Positions 24,481-36,604 of a stretch of DNA of 64,000 nt are shown piece by piece (the stretch's first letter is position 1; each line of letters begins with the position of its first letter). A program made the translations under genes and the position numbers. The notes under the pieces are model-generated. The model was not told where the DNA came from. It saw only the letters and a list, made by a program, of their open reading frames with translations, and searched no databases. Source of the stretch: Chaetoderma sp. LZ-2023a (taxonomy: Eukaryota; Mollusca; Caudofoveata; Chaetodermatida; Chaetodermatidae); NCBI GenBank assembly GCA_034401795.1, contig CM067367.1:37230668-37294667 (forward strand), given 5' to 3'.

Positions 24481-25535
24481 AGGCCCTGCTAGGGCCTATA
24501 TCGCTCACCTGGAACATTGGCATTTCAACTTATCAGGCATTTTCTACAATCTACATGTAGAGCTATATACAATTTTTGCCAAAAAGTCCACAAATGCCCA
24601 GAAACACAAAAATTTAAGTCTTAAAGTACAGAATGTGCCAGGACGTTATAGGAGTACGGTAATATTTTAAAATACAAGAAAGACAATCAGAGATTAGTAA
24701 TGTATGCCCCCTCCCATTCGACCAAACACAATCTCTCACACAGGATTGGTCACCATGACCTTGACAGTTGAAACCAAAATTGATAGGGTTCTTCGAAACA
24801 CCAAGTACACGCTCCGACCCAAGATTAGTAATGATCCCTTCAATCGAACTAGAGTTATCATCCGGGAAACGCAATATTACGTAATGAACTAGGTCGCAGT
24901 GACATTGAGCACATAGCGCAAAAATCGATATGGTTCTTCGGACCAGCAAGGACACGCTCCCACTCCAGATTGGTAACGATCTCTTCAATAGAACTCGAGT
25001 TATCATCCAGAAACACAATATTATGTAATAAATTAGGTCACCATGACCTTGACCTTTGACAGCTTGGCACAAAAATCAATAGGGTTCTTTGGACCACCAA
25101 GGACAAGCTCCCACATTAGATTTGTAATGATCCCTTCAATAGAACTCGAGTTATCATCCAGAACCGCAACCGTAACATAATTAATTAGGACACCATGATC
25201 TTGACCTTCGACAGTTTGGCGCCAAAATGGATAGGGTTCTTCGGACCACCAAGGACAAGCTCCCACGCCAGATTGGTAATGATCCCTTCAATAGAATTCG
25301 AGTTATCATTCGGAAACGCAATATTACATAATTAATTAGGTCACCATGACCTTTGACTGTTTGCCACCAAAATCGATAGGGTTCTTCGGACCACCAAGGA
25401 CAAGCTCCCACGCCAGATTGGTAATGATTCCTTTAATAGAACTTGAGTTATCATCCGGAAATGAAACCCGAATGGATGGACGGACAGCTGGCTGGACGGA
25501 CAGACAGACAGACAGATGGAAAAAGCAAATGCTTT
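24481..25535 (+). repeat. Hairpin-type repeat carrying a 148-bp tandem array
   Basis: Opens ggccctgctagggcctatat cgctcacctgg, like the 11274 element. From about 24750 to 25470 it has five units of about 148 bp (ggttcttcggaccacc at 24788, 24931, 25082, 25232 and 25380; the motif tgaccttgacctttgac also repeats), then a gacagacagacag tract. Confidence 0.78.
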
Positions 25536-25712
25536 ACTCGTGAGTAATAATAAAATAGTAAATTATTACATTGTTATATTTATAGAGGGGGGGGGGGGGG
25601 CATTAAATTATCACCATCAAATAAAACAAGATGTTCGCCGATCAAATCAATCAACAACATTCATTTGAACAATCTTGGAATGTTATGACCCAAGGATACA
25701 ATATGATTGAAA

Positions 25713-26507
25713 TTAGGATTGCATGATTTTTGCTGTGAAACATCGCGATTGATTTTATAAAAAGATTGCAATTTTCCATTAAATCATGGGTCCAAATTCC
25801 CATAAGTATAAAACGGGGAGCAAGAAAAAGTTGAAATGATACAAAAATAGAATGAAATTAGAACACAATTTCATGGGACAAATTCTTAACATCCTACATC
25901 TATGCTTAATGTATACCTTATATCCATCATTGCGGGAGTGAAATTATTAATTGGGACTGCCTAAATATCGCGTATAGATTAATAAACATTGTAAAGATGC
26001 TAATATTAGTACCCGGGGCGATACTGCGCAATCCACTTAAATAGGACCGTAGCTTTGAGTAGCTACGATAGTAACGGCGTAAACTCATACTATAGTGCAA
26101 TTTATAGTTGCTTTCAGAATGTACGATTTACATTTAAGAGTAATCAACAGAACGCAGAGTTCAAAATACAGCAATCTGGAATGCTGTTGCTTTATTTTCT
26201 TTAATTAGACATGACAACCAAATCAAAAAGTAAAAATTATTACACCGCCTGAAATTGCTAACTCTAGAATTAAAAAGATTTATTTTCAGTGAATGTTGCC
26301 TAACAACTAAGTATATATTTGGTATTTCATGACAGACTCTGGGTCGGCAGAGAAAGAAAGAAAATTATATGGCAATTCGACGGAGTAACTAACTGGTTTT
26401 CTCAATGACAAAGGTGTTACATGTGTGTACCTTGGTATTGTTAGCTTGTTTATCATAGTGCGTTGTGTTGTGATTAGTAATTATTCGACACATGCATGGC
26501 TGGAATT
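25713..26507. mobile_element. Family E repeat, right end missing
   Basis: Begins ttaggattgcatgattttt and matches 45634-46540 through tttatatccatcattgcggg and agtacccggggcgata up to the cacatgcat near 26507. Confidence 0.68.
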
Positions 26508-27134
26508 ACAGATACAGTACATGGCCATTCGTATCTCGCGAGATCTCCTTCGATTCGAGATCAAGAAAAGTATCTTGTATGTATTGAGTCGCCATTGGCG
26601 TAGTCATTTCCACCAGAATATGGTGGTAGTGAGAATTGAAACTTAAAAGGACAAGAGCGCTACTCTCCACATATGAGACAATATTAATTCACGTAAAACG
26701 AGATGATATAAAGCCTATAGCAGTCTGTATGACAAGTAGTTAATAGAAAAATAGGCAAAAAATAGTCCCCTCTGAATTCGTCGTAAAATTCAAATCTGCC
26801 GCATGTCTGTCGCACACAAAATGAGGTCAAGAATTTGCTGACGTTGCGTGGATATTGATATTACACGAACCACTGGGTGGATCACGTCCATTTTAATGTC
26901 TGTATTAAGCTAGTGATACAGAGGTTAGGACGATACCATAAGCAACACAATTCATAGCATTCCTTTTACAGTCCGCTACTCGAGATGGACTGGGTCCCGA
27001 TATGTCTAGTCAGTGAAGTGGAGTCTGTGCAACAGTCCAGTCATTGTGATGACGCAATAAGATGACCGGTCAATACATTAGAGGTTTATACGCCTGCCAA
27101 TTTCAAAGTACAAAATTTGACATCAAAATCACAA

Positions 27135-27209
27135 TAAATATATATATATATTATATATTATATATACATGTGTATATATTGAATTTTTTTATTTGATGGT
27201 GAGAATTCC

Positions 27210-27255
<46 letters not shown>
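27135..27255. repeat. (AT)n tracts flanking the GC-rich remnant
   Basis: Two AT runs (about 27135-27178 and 27215-27255); the second directly abuts the GC-rich gag-like remnant. Confidence 0.9.
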
Positions 27256-27258
<3 letters not shown>

Positions 27259-28985
27259 GCTGCCTGTTGCTCATGCCGATGCTGCTTGTAGGACCGCTGC
27301 AGCCCAGTCCTCTTCGTCGACCTCCACGACTTGCCGACTACTTCCTGCTCTGCGACCATTGACGTAACCTTGGAAACAGCTTGTCGTGCCGAGCTGCCAA
27401 ACAAGCCCGGACCAATGAAGGGTGCAGAAGATAATGCAGCCCTCATATCTGGTCCTGGTTCTACGCAATCGAGAACCATTCTCCTCCGCTCTGCCAATGA
27501 TCTAGTGATCACCCTGGCCAGGCAATCCTGGGATAAGCACATGGTGTCCCGGATAACTCCGGGAGCAGCCTCTGGCACTTCCCCACCTTCCGCCACGCAG
27601 GTCAGCATAACCTACAGGACGGTGCATCCGTGCGAGAGCAGCCATAGCCGCTCTCACCGCATCCTCAATGAGAGTCAACTCATTGAAATGATCTTTGTTA
27701 GCTTGGGAAATCAAGGGTCGAGAACGACCCTTGGATTTCCCAGCTAACGACATATTCAGCGCTTCTCTTTCCCTGACTGAAAGCCGAGGAACACGAGCAT
27801 ACTGATGATAGGCCTGCTCCGGAAAGCAGACCATACTCCTTATCCCCTTACGGGCCTTGGGAAACGAATAATCTGGCTGAAGCAGACGGTACGCCGCAAC
27901 TTCAACATGTCAGAACTCTGGGTGTCCAAGGGAAGAGTTGGCATGGCCGAAGAGCCACTCGACTGTGCTAGCCGCTCGCTCTGACATCTGCTTCATCGCC
28001 GGATCGCGCTGAGATCCTTGAACCGATGCCAACCCGAGACAGTCGGACATCCAGCCAAGGACCTGCACCCATTCAGCTTTGGTTTAAAAAGATGATTCGT
28101 CGATCAATGGACTACCATTCCCATCCTCCTTCTCACCATTGGATGAGCAGGCCACCGACGATCCATGCTGAGAGCTACGGACCAAACTTCCAATACGAAA
28201 CGGATCTGTGGCTCGAATACTTGCGGCTCCAGTATGTAGCGAATTGCCAGATGCAGATTCACAGCAATCCATCGGCTCCAGCACGGGAGCTGGGACTATG
28301 GCCGCTACTACGGCAGGAGATGGAACTCCGAGAGGAGACGTCATAACCGTCTCCGTGATGCCGACGGGAGCCGTAAAACACAGCTCTAGCGGCAATCAGG
28401 ACTGAGCAAAATCTGGGTGAAAGATGCCCGACAGAACGTCGACATCTCCACCCGGCTGGCAAACCCGTACAAAACCCGTGGGTGACTCTGAGAAAGCTCC
28501 GGCATGCCAGTCTTCCATCAGGAGGATATCTTCTTTCTCCTCCGCCGTCGGCTCTTGAGCCAAAGCAAGAGGAAGGACAGGTGTTTGTCCCTCCGCAGAA
28601 CTGGCCACACCACCGATAGGTAATCCTGCACAGCCTGCATCGTCAGTATCGTGGATTGGAATGACTCGAATATTGCCTTGAATTGGGCCGCTCAAACACC
28701 CAAGGCCGAGTTCATTCGCTCGTTCAGATGCTCTTCTAGACTCTTGACCGACGCCTGATGCACTTTGGCTGCCTTGTCCCTCGCGATCCTTTCCAAACGT
28801 GCACGCCGATCATGATCAAATTCTGCCACCAACTCTGATGACCACTTCACACATACATCGCAAGGACTCCCAACCTTGCACCTCGTGCAACAAACACAGT
28901 GATGGCCAGTGAACTTCATGAAGCGGTTGCAACGAGAGCATAACGTATCAGGAGGGGCTTTTCCTTGCCCCTTCACTTTCTTTCT
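27256..28985 (-). pseudogene. GC-rich gag-like remnant of a second retroelement
   Basis: Strikingly GC-rich against the AT-rich surroundings, with a broken minus-strand frame. It opens (28976) MKGQGKAPPDTLCSRCNRFM followed by HHCVCC, CKVGSPCDVC and W, a Cys/His module like that of the DIRS gag but different in sequence. Later segments include LSVREREALNMSLAGKSKG (about 27740-27800) and AERRRMVLDCVEPGP (about 27440-27490). Frame changes lie near 28695 and 27600 and stops near 28396 and 28084. It ends at an (AT)n tract. No polymerase or recombinase was found, so DIRS affiliation is inference. Confidence 0.6.
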
Positions 28986-29058
28986 GCGAACACAGAATAA
29001 GAATTAAAACGCTGCACATGATAAGATGATGACGAGCAACGAGCACAATTTACTTGAT

Positions 29059-29730
29059 GGGTCATTCCATGCCAAATCACCTAGAGGTCCCCAGGTGACC
29101 ATCTCTGATTTTTATTAAATTTCACCCAGATGCGCACATATGGAAATGATGCCTGCATGCAAAATTTCATTGCAAAGTTCCAATTAGTTTTGAAGTTATG
29201 GTTGATTGATTTTAGGGGGGCGTGGCACTTTTTTTTTGCACTCGCGAATCCAGTGAGTGGTTTGGAAGGATTTTTAAACGCTGATAACTTTCTTAATATT
29301 GAAGATATTAAGCTGAAATTTGCTGTGCCACCTAATTGAACGCATTTCCTGGATATCTCTGCCAGTTCCAGAGGTGGGACTCTAAAGTTGGGTGTTTATC
29401 CATGCAAAAACAATTTTTATCAGATTCCAGTGAACCAGTACTACCTGACTCTTTATCACAAACACTAAATGTAAGTTGTTTTGAAGTATTTACATATAGG
29501 TGTTGCTGTAGAAGAAAGCTTATGTGAATCAGGTACAATATTAAAGTGTGGCAGGTGTCCACATAACAGATGAGAACAAAAAATCTGAAAATTGGCTTTC
29601 ATATTAGGGATGGTTTACCCATGTGGGCAATTACCTATCATCAGGAGCTTTGAATATGATTAACATACATATATTAGCCGTATATGTACCAAGTTATAAC
29701 TTTGTGGCTCAATTCGTTCAACCGTAAATA
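29059..29730. repeat. Left long terminal inverted repeat
   Basis: Matches the reverse complement of the right repeat from the tip to accgtaaata at 29730, including ccaagttataactttgtgg and gggatggtttacccatg. Some point differences have accumulated, so the insertion is not recent. Confidence 0.88.
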
Positions 29731-30187
29731 ATTTTATCTCTTAACCCTATTTTCAGGGTTCGCGACACGGTTACCAAACAAGCATTAGTTGTTTATCTTG
29801 ACTCTTAGGTGAAATTTATTCAATAAATAAAGGATTTAAAGGTTAGGAGCCAGCTGCTCATAAAATAGTTTAATTTATAAATATATATGTATTGCATATA
29901 TATTTTGCATAGCTATATATTGTCTCGTATTCTGAGTTCATGAATTTTGTAGTTGCTTTGAACAGTGAATGAAAGTGCATGTGATCATTTACAAAAATAA
30001 TACTGGATTTTGCAACTCTCAGCACATATCGCACCAGCACCTGTGCACAGTGTAATATCTTGCAGTATTGCATCATGACTATTTAGGGAGCGAATGTGTT
30101 GCGTAATTTCTTTATTTAGACAGTACACTTGGTTAAGCCAGTGATATCTGCCATTCAGAGATTATTATTTGTTGTGAAAGCATCAAA

Positions 30188-33100
30188 ATGGCGTCAACTA
30201 GTTTATCACTCTGTAAAATAGGAATGTGCTTGAATGAAGACTGTCACAAATTGACATACTGTAGAAAAACAGGACTTATTCCTCCGTCTGAGTTAAAACA
30301 AGAAGATAGACAATTACTATAATGGAGATGCGGAATATATTTTACTGACCAGGATGAAGTTTGCCTCCACCATGAAAAAATATATTTGTCTCGCTATGAA
30401 AGCTTACAGAAGTATTGCTCTGACCCATTTACCTTCCATAAGAAGCGCATTACAAGTAAGTTTAGTATCTTATAAGCCTTTCTATAATGGACACTTGTAA
30501 GTTTTTGGAGTGCTCGTATAGTTTGCCCACACATTCTGCTATAACCCACAAATTTGTTGTCAAAAAGAATATTTTTTGAAAAAATACCACTGAAATGACT
30601 GGCTTGGTTACCTAGCCAGTCATTCTAGTGGTAAATTTGCAAAAAAAATAATATGCTGTTTGGTCTGCAAATTATATCATATTTATTTTCCGACTACCTG
30701 TTTTTACTTATCAATCTGATGGTCCATAAGCCATGTATAGCGTGTGTGTGTGCGTGCGTGCGTGTGTCAGCTTTCGTTCCCATGCAATAACTCAAGATCA
30801 ATTTGGCCAACTTTATCCAAACTTGGATGGAAGCTTACTCTTCGGGTTCCTAAGAACTCTTTTGATTTTGGTGTTAAAGGTCAAGGTCAGATTGACCAAT
30901 TAAGAAAATTCTGTTGTGTTAAGTTTCCTTCCTAAGGGTGATGGGGGCATGGATTTTAGCAATCTCTGATTGTCGTTCTTGTTTATTTTTTAAATTAACA
31001 TTTTTGTTTCTAAATGTTTGGATAATTGCCATAACCCTATCACCATTAGAGACTAATGTGATTTGCCTGGTAAATCATTGCTACTTAGCATTCTTAGGCC
31101 AGCGGCATGATATATTCAATTTCAAAATTTTCAAATCATTTTCAAACAACTTCAAATATATTACGGGTGATTTCATTGAGTGGTAAATTTTATCTGATTT
31201 TAAACCATTCTTTTTACTTTATATCTTACAGAGTCATTGGGAGCTGTTAACGAAAAAAGTGCATCGCAGCTTAATTTGAAACCTGGTCAAAAACTTTGTC
31301 CTGAGTGTTATAAAAGAGATTCGGCTAGAAGTCAACATGATACGGAAATATCTGAGATGTCTGATACAGATTATCAACCAGGAGAGATATCAGTTGCCTC
31401 CCTCAACAAAACTGCCGAGTCTTTGGACTGTACACCCATTAAAACTTCTGTTAGTAAATGCGACAAGTCCTCCTATGGCAAAAGGAAGGTAAAACAGCTT
31501 AACACAGCAGTCAAAAGTAAGTGTGCCCATGCACTCGACCTAACAATGAGTGAATTTGAATCCACAGATGACAGTGACCCTGAAACTTGTAAAGACCTTG
31601 AGAGACTGGTTGCTCTTCTGAAAGACAAACTCAAAATTGCCACCAGACAAGAAAAAATCAAATTATTGACCATTACACCAGAAAGTTGGACAATACAGAA
31701 AACAATGCAGGAGTTTGATGTAACAGAGTATACCGTGAAAAGAGCTAGACAGTTGAAAAAGGAGAAGGGCATTTTAGCTGACCCAGATACAAAGAAAGGG
31801 CAGACCCTTTCTCATGCAGTAATAGAAAGCATTGTGGACTTTTATCAGTCTGATGAGTATTCTCGCATGTGTCCTGGCAAAAATGAGTACACAACAATTA
31901 GAGAACAACAAAGAGCGTAAGCAAAAACGATTACTACTAGTTAATCTCAAAGAACTTTACCTTGAGTACACCAAGAAAATTCCAGATGTTAAGGTTAGAT
32001 TCTCAAAATTTTGTGAACTTAGACCCAAATAGTGTATTCCAGTTACTGCGTCTGGTATGCATTCTGTCTGTGTTTGTGAGCACCACCAGAATGTCAAACT
32101 TATAACAGCTGCCATTCCTGGAAACAATGACTACAAGGATATTCTCGGGAAAAAGTGTGTAGTACACAAAACCGCAACTGTATGCTCCATCTTTGTGAAT
32201 CCTGTCCGGGTAAAGATGCCATTCATGATTACTTGTCAGATTTGTTTAACTCGCATGACTTTGACTCTGATGATGATGTTGTATATAAAGAGTGGGTTCA
32301 CACAGAGAGAACTACTAAGCTGGTAAGTTTAACAGTATCACTTCAGGAATTCAGTCAGATAGCCAGTGATGTTTTTGATGGTCTTCGTCAACACCACTCC
32401 ATAGCCAAAGCACAATCCAGCTACATTAGCAAGCTGAAGGAAGATCTCGCTCCAAGTGAGGCTGTTGTCTTGTTGGACTTCGCTGAAAACTACAGCTTCA
32501 TTGTTCAAGACGCGGTGAAGGGCCACCACTGGGACAACTCTCAAGCTACACTTCACCCATTTGTGGTATATTACAGATCTGAGGGAGAATTAAAATGTTT
32601 GAATATTTGTATTATTTCAGATTGCCTAAAGCATGACACTGTTACTGTGCATTCATTTATCTCAACCATGATATCTAATATTAAGACAATCCTACCATCC
32701 GTTAAGAAGATCATATATTTCAGTGATGGAGCAGCTGGTCAGTATAAAAATTTCAAGAACTTTAGCAATCTATGTCACCACCAAAATGACCATGGACGAT
32801 GCAGAATGGCATTTCTTTGCAACTAGCCATGGGAAAAGCCCCTGTGATGGCATTGGGGGAACTGTGAAATGCCTAGTCACTCGAGCCAGCTTGCAGGCAA
32901 CAGTAAAGGATCACATTTTGACTGCAACTCAAATGTATAACTGGGCTTCAGAACACATTCCTGGGGTTAAATTTTTCTTTGTTTCTGATAACGATGTTGC
33001 AGATAATGCAGCCAGGTTTGAATTAACTTCATGATTTGATTCAGTAAAGACTCGTTCAGGAACCCGGTCGCATCACTGCTTTATTCCTGTATCCGAAGTC

Positions 33101-33516
33101 AAATTGAAGATGAAACGGATCTCACCTGAAAGTGATTTTACTATGGGCACCCTTGGTGGGAAACAGCCATCATCACCTCATAGTACCCTGCCTGATTCTC
33201 AACATCATGATCAGTTGCAACCTGAAAAATATGTAGCATGTATGTATGACAAGGAATGGTATGTTGAAGTATTGTTGGGCGGTCTGATGAACAGAGTGAT
33301 GTACTTGTTGACTGTATGAAACGCTCCAGTAAAGGATTTCTCTCCTGGCCTTCAGTTTCACGAAAGGATCAATGCTGGGTGCCATTTCAACATATCATTT
33401 GCTTGATTGGTGCTCCAGAACTACAAGGACACAGTGCTCGATATTATAAACTTTCACCGCAGGATTATAAGCATTTAGTTATATTCTTAGTAAGTTACAT
33501 TGCATGTGGTATGTAG
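30188..33516 (+). pseudogene. DDE-type transposase-like gene, broken
   Basis: Exon 1 (30188-30455) starts MASTSLSLCKIGMCLNEDC with a Cys/His-rich segment and an in-frame TAA after 44 codons. It ends at donor GTAAGT; intron 30456-31231; acceptor ATCTTACAG. Exon 2 begins KSLGAVNEKS and includes PGQKLCPECY, a Cys pair. The likely catalytic triad is Asp at 32476 (LLDFAENYS), Asp at 32725 (YFSDGAAGQYKN) and Glu at 32804 (AEWHFFATSHGKSPCDGIGG). Frame changes occur near 31905, 32170 and 32795, and a TAG at about 32030; more breaks follow before 33516. I recall similar proteins with this DFAENY-SDGA-ATSHGK pattern from cnidarian and mollusc genomes, but cannot name the family. DDE function is inference. 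Confidence 0.75.
30535..30672. mobile_element. Foldback MITE fragment inside the transposase intron
   Basis: Core actggcttggttacctagccagt with about 60-bp arms, lacking the ttaaccc ends. It lies in the intron of the transposase gene, so it inserted into or travelled with that transposon. Confidence 0.7.
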
Positions 33517-33660
33517 ATGTGAATGCCTGTGATTGAGGCATTGATAATTGATAGTGCAATGTATAAATCAATGTATTTTTGGTTTGAAAGTGTTGATACG
33601 TTAATTAACACTTCATTTTGGTTGGTTCGATTTCTGGAAAATAGGGTAGATATCAAACTT

Positions 33661-34535
33661 TATTTAAGGTTGAAGGAATTGAGCCACAAAGTTATAACTT
33701 GGTACATATACAGCTAATATAAGTATGTTACTCATATTCAAAGCTCCTGATGATAGGTAATTGCCCACATGGGTAAACCATCCCTAATATGAAGGCCAAA
33801 TTTTCAGATTTTTTGTTCTCATCTGTTATGTGGACACCTGCCACACTTTAATATTGTACCTCATTCACATAAGCTTTCTTCTACAGCAACACCTATATGT
33901 ACATACTTCAAAACAACTTACATTTAGTGTTTGTGATGGAGTCAGGTAGTACTGGTTCACTGAAATCTGATTTGCCCTGTAGGTGGGGCTTAGAATACAC
34001 CTTCCGTATCCTCTGCGTGTCGTAAGAGGCGACTAAAGGAGGTAAGGGTGAGTTAACCCTGACACAAACCTCAAGTGCTGAAGACGGAGGTTCCAGGCCG
34101 CACGGCGCACTCTAATAAACCATGGATCCACACACTTAACGCTTATGATCATGTCGATAGTCACTTACAGGACTGGCGGTATGATCAGCGAACGAAAAGA
34201 AGAAGAACTGAAATCTGATAAAAATTGTTTTTGAATGGATAAACGCCCAACTTTAGAGTCCTCCACCTCTGGAACTGGCAGAGATATCCAGGAAATGCTA
34301 TCAGCGTTTAAAGATCCTTCCAAACCACTCACTGGATTCGCGAGTGCAAAAGAAAAAGTGCCACGCCCCTTAAAATCAATCAACCATAACTTCAAAATTA
34401 ATTGGAATTTTGCTATGAAATTTTGCATGCAGGCATCATTTCCATATATGTGCATCTGGGTGAAATTGAATAAAAATCATAGATGGTCACCCGGGAATAT
34501 TTTTATATTCTGAGTGATTTGGTATGGAATGACCC
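33661..34535. repeat. Right long terminal inverted repeat (with insertion)
   Basis: Inverse of 29059-29730. A 235-bp insertion at 33972-34206 interrupts it and must postdate the transposon. Confidence 0.88.
33972..34206 (+). mobile_element. SINE-like retroposon with 13-bp target duplication
   Basis: A 235-bp insertion in the right inverted repeat, flanked by identical actgaaatctgat copies (33959-33971 and 34207-34219) and ending in an A-rich (gaa)n tail. It contains gtgtcgtaagaggcgactaa, a phrase I associate with SINEs of marine invertebrates, and ggaggttccaggcc, which loosely resembles a polymerase III B box. No clear A box was seen, so the head type is unassigned. Confidence 0.78.
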
Positions 34536-34652
34536 TGATTGTAATTCAAAATTGGCTACAAACATTAACTTTCTCATAAATTAATGATCATCAAGAATTA
34601 GGCAAGAAATATTTGAAAATTTTTTGAGTCCAAATTTTATAAACACGACTTG

Positions 34653-34916
34653 CTAATTAACTAATGTTAAAATAGCCAAGAAATAAACACCGATCGCTAC
34701 ATACACCCTCGGCAGTGAAGCGAGAGACAAAGAATGGCCTAAAACAGAGTGCATAGACACGCCAAGCCAAAACAAAATGTTAATCATGGGCGCCGACATC
34801 TTGGCAACGGGCGCATCCATCTTGGAAGGAACCAAGTCGTAAGAGAAATTAACCGAGTACCCGGATATGATTAAACAGTTAACAGGTAACAGAGCGACTC
34901 CAACAATGGCTACCAT
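34653..34916 (-). CDS. Small hydrophobic ORF, possible membrane protein
   Basis: An intact 87-codon frame starting at an ATG in good context (aaaATGG at 34916). Product starts MVAIVGVALLPVNCLIISGY and has two more hydrophobic stretches, about residues 46-62 (INILFWLGVSMHSVLG) and 68-85 (RVYVAIGVYFLAILTLV), suggesting two or three membrane segments separated by a short Lys/Asp-containing loop. It lies in a DDX1 intron on the same strand, just outside the DDE transposon. It is not part of any repeat copy I recognise here. I do not recognise the family and saw no poly(A) signal; it may be an exon, a nested gene or chance. Confidence 0.3.
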   Translation of the reverse strand: MVAIVGVALLPVNCLIISGYSVNFSYDLVPSKMDAPVAKMSAPMINILFWLGVSMHSVLGHSLSLASLPRVYVAIGVYFLAILTLVN

Positions 34917-35464
34917 TTTAAAACAATGTGTCAATTTAAGTAGATTTCAAACAGTCATTACAGCACGAATTTATAAATTCTAGATTGATACAATCTGTCC
35001 CTGTGATGATTTTCCTTTGCCTTCCATGGAACCAGCAAAGATTTACGCAAACAAGGCTTAACTTCATCGAAAATTGCAAAATTTGAGCTAAAAAAAAATG
35101 CCACTGTAAAGTCCAGCAAAATAGACGATCTGACTGTGATTGGGAATTGACTCAGTACCTGGGGCTATGATAATTCCCGGACACAGTATGGGCAGGACCA
35201 TGGAGAGTGCGGAGTTTTTAATTGTTTATTTTGAGCTAGACTAGATAATAGACATTATCATAATAGTACATCTGCTAAGTATTATTCGAAGTAGAATTGG
35301 CATGCAGCTCACAAATTCATTATATTTGGATGTGTGTGTAGCTGTGTTGTCTGGATCATCTTGTGGGTGGGATTGCTGTGTGGTGGGTGTGGCCCTTTGG
35401 TGGTGTTCATGTCTTGGAGGTGGGGAGAGGCCATAATTCTTCACACACACACGCACACCACTTG

Positions 35465-35674
35465 CGGTTGGCCAATCAGCTTCATTTGAACAAACTTGGA
35501 TCCCTATGCCCTAAGGATGCTTTCTGCCAAATATAATTGAAATCAGCCCAGTGGTTCTTGAGAAGAAGTCGTTTAAAGGAAAAGTAGATGGATGACCGAC
35601 GGATGGATGATGGACACGATGGATGGTCACAACGGCATAAGCTCACTTAGCCATTCAGGCCAGGTGAGCTAATA
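35465..35674 (+). repeat. 3' part of the same hairpin-ended repeat
   Basis: Shares gaagtcgtttaaaggaaaag with the 11274 element and ends taagctcacttagccattc aggccaggtgagctaa. Confidence 0.6.
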
Positions 35675-36384
35675 ATTGAATGTCCAACAAGTTTGTTCTC
35701 CACGATTGTGTTACCGCAAGACAGCATATCCTCAGCTTAGAGCTCTGTGACATTATTTGCGGACTCTCTCAGCTGTTCTCGTTGTTCACATCTAAGAGTT
35801 TGCATCAATAATCCTTGTTAAGTATTATTTTCTCACAAGTAATATGTAATTATCCTAAATACATCATTGTATTCAACCTGTTTCAATTTCATTCACGCAT
35901 ATAGCTTACGCTCTTTTCGTCTGCTTGGATTACAATTTATGAGCTTGAATTTATGCTTCAATTCTTTGAGTTTAATTATCCTAATTACATCCTGTTAGTC
36001 AGTCAAGGTCTTTCAATTTCATTCGAGCTGTAAAAGCTTACGCTGTTTTTCGTAGGGATAGATTTAAAATCTACAATCTATCTAATTTTCTACTTGAGTT
36101 AGTGAGTTCCACGACTCACACAGTGGCAGTAAACCTACATGTACTGGGGACTAGCTAGAGTTAGTAAACCTTCCAAAGAATTTCTGTTTATAATATAGAT
36201 TAGTTCTTGCTGAAAACAGCCGAGTCGGTTTCAAGCAGTATTTAAGGATTTTAATTTTTGTCAGATTATTTGTATATTTTTCACATAGTTATAAATGGAT
36301 CAATGCAAAATGATGACTAGACTTATCACGAAAATCTAAAAATCTGTAACCAGATGTACAAGCTGTATTTCTTTACAACGTAGT

Positions 36385-36600
36385 AAACATTCTGGTGAAT
36401 ATTTTGAAACTAATTTGACATCGAAGCCGTTGCTGCTACAGACACGGTAAAATTAGTTTTAAAATATTCCGACAGCTTCCTGTAGCGCTACCTTGAAATT
36501 GAGATTCTGGGAATTCAGTTTTCAAAGCTTCAAATTGATTCCAACCTACATAAGTCTCTGGGACTTAGCTAGAAATGGGCGGGCCCTAGCTAGAAACAGT
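36385..36600. mobile_element. Family C MITE, reverse, partial
   Basis: Core ttgaatatt-type arms at 36395-36475 followed by ctagaaatgggcgggccctagc; the CRE-like part is absent. Confidence 0.6.
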
Positions 36601-36604
36601 TCTA

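Larger units (their letters stand above)
29059..34535 (+). mobile_element. 5.5-kb DNA transposon with long terminal inverted repeats
   Basis: Ends gggtcattcc at 29059 and ggaatgaccc at 34535 are exact inverses and are flanked on both sides by TGAT, a plausible 4-bp target duplication. The inverted repeats run inward about 670 bp each (29059-29730 and 33661-34535, the latter lengthened by a 235-bp insertion). Between them is one plus-strand spliced transposase-like gene, now broken. The superfamily is not recognised with confidence. The element sits inside the 16.5-kb DDX1 intron in antisense orientation. Confidence 0.88.

Noticed and set aside
24700..25480. CRISPR-like regular array
   Set aside because: Units of about 148 bp are repeated along their whole length with no unique spacers, and the genome is animal.
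34900..35160. 5' untranslated exon for the small ORF at 34653-34916
   Set aside because: No splice sites or promoter signals could be supported from sequence alone.
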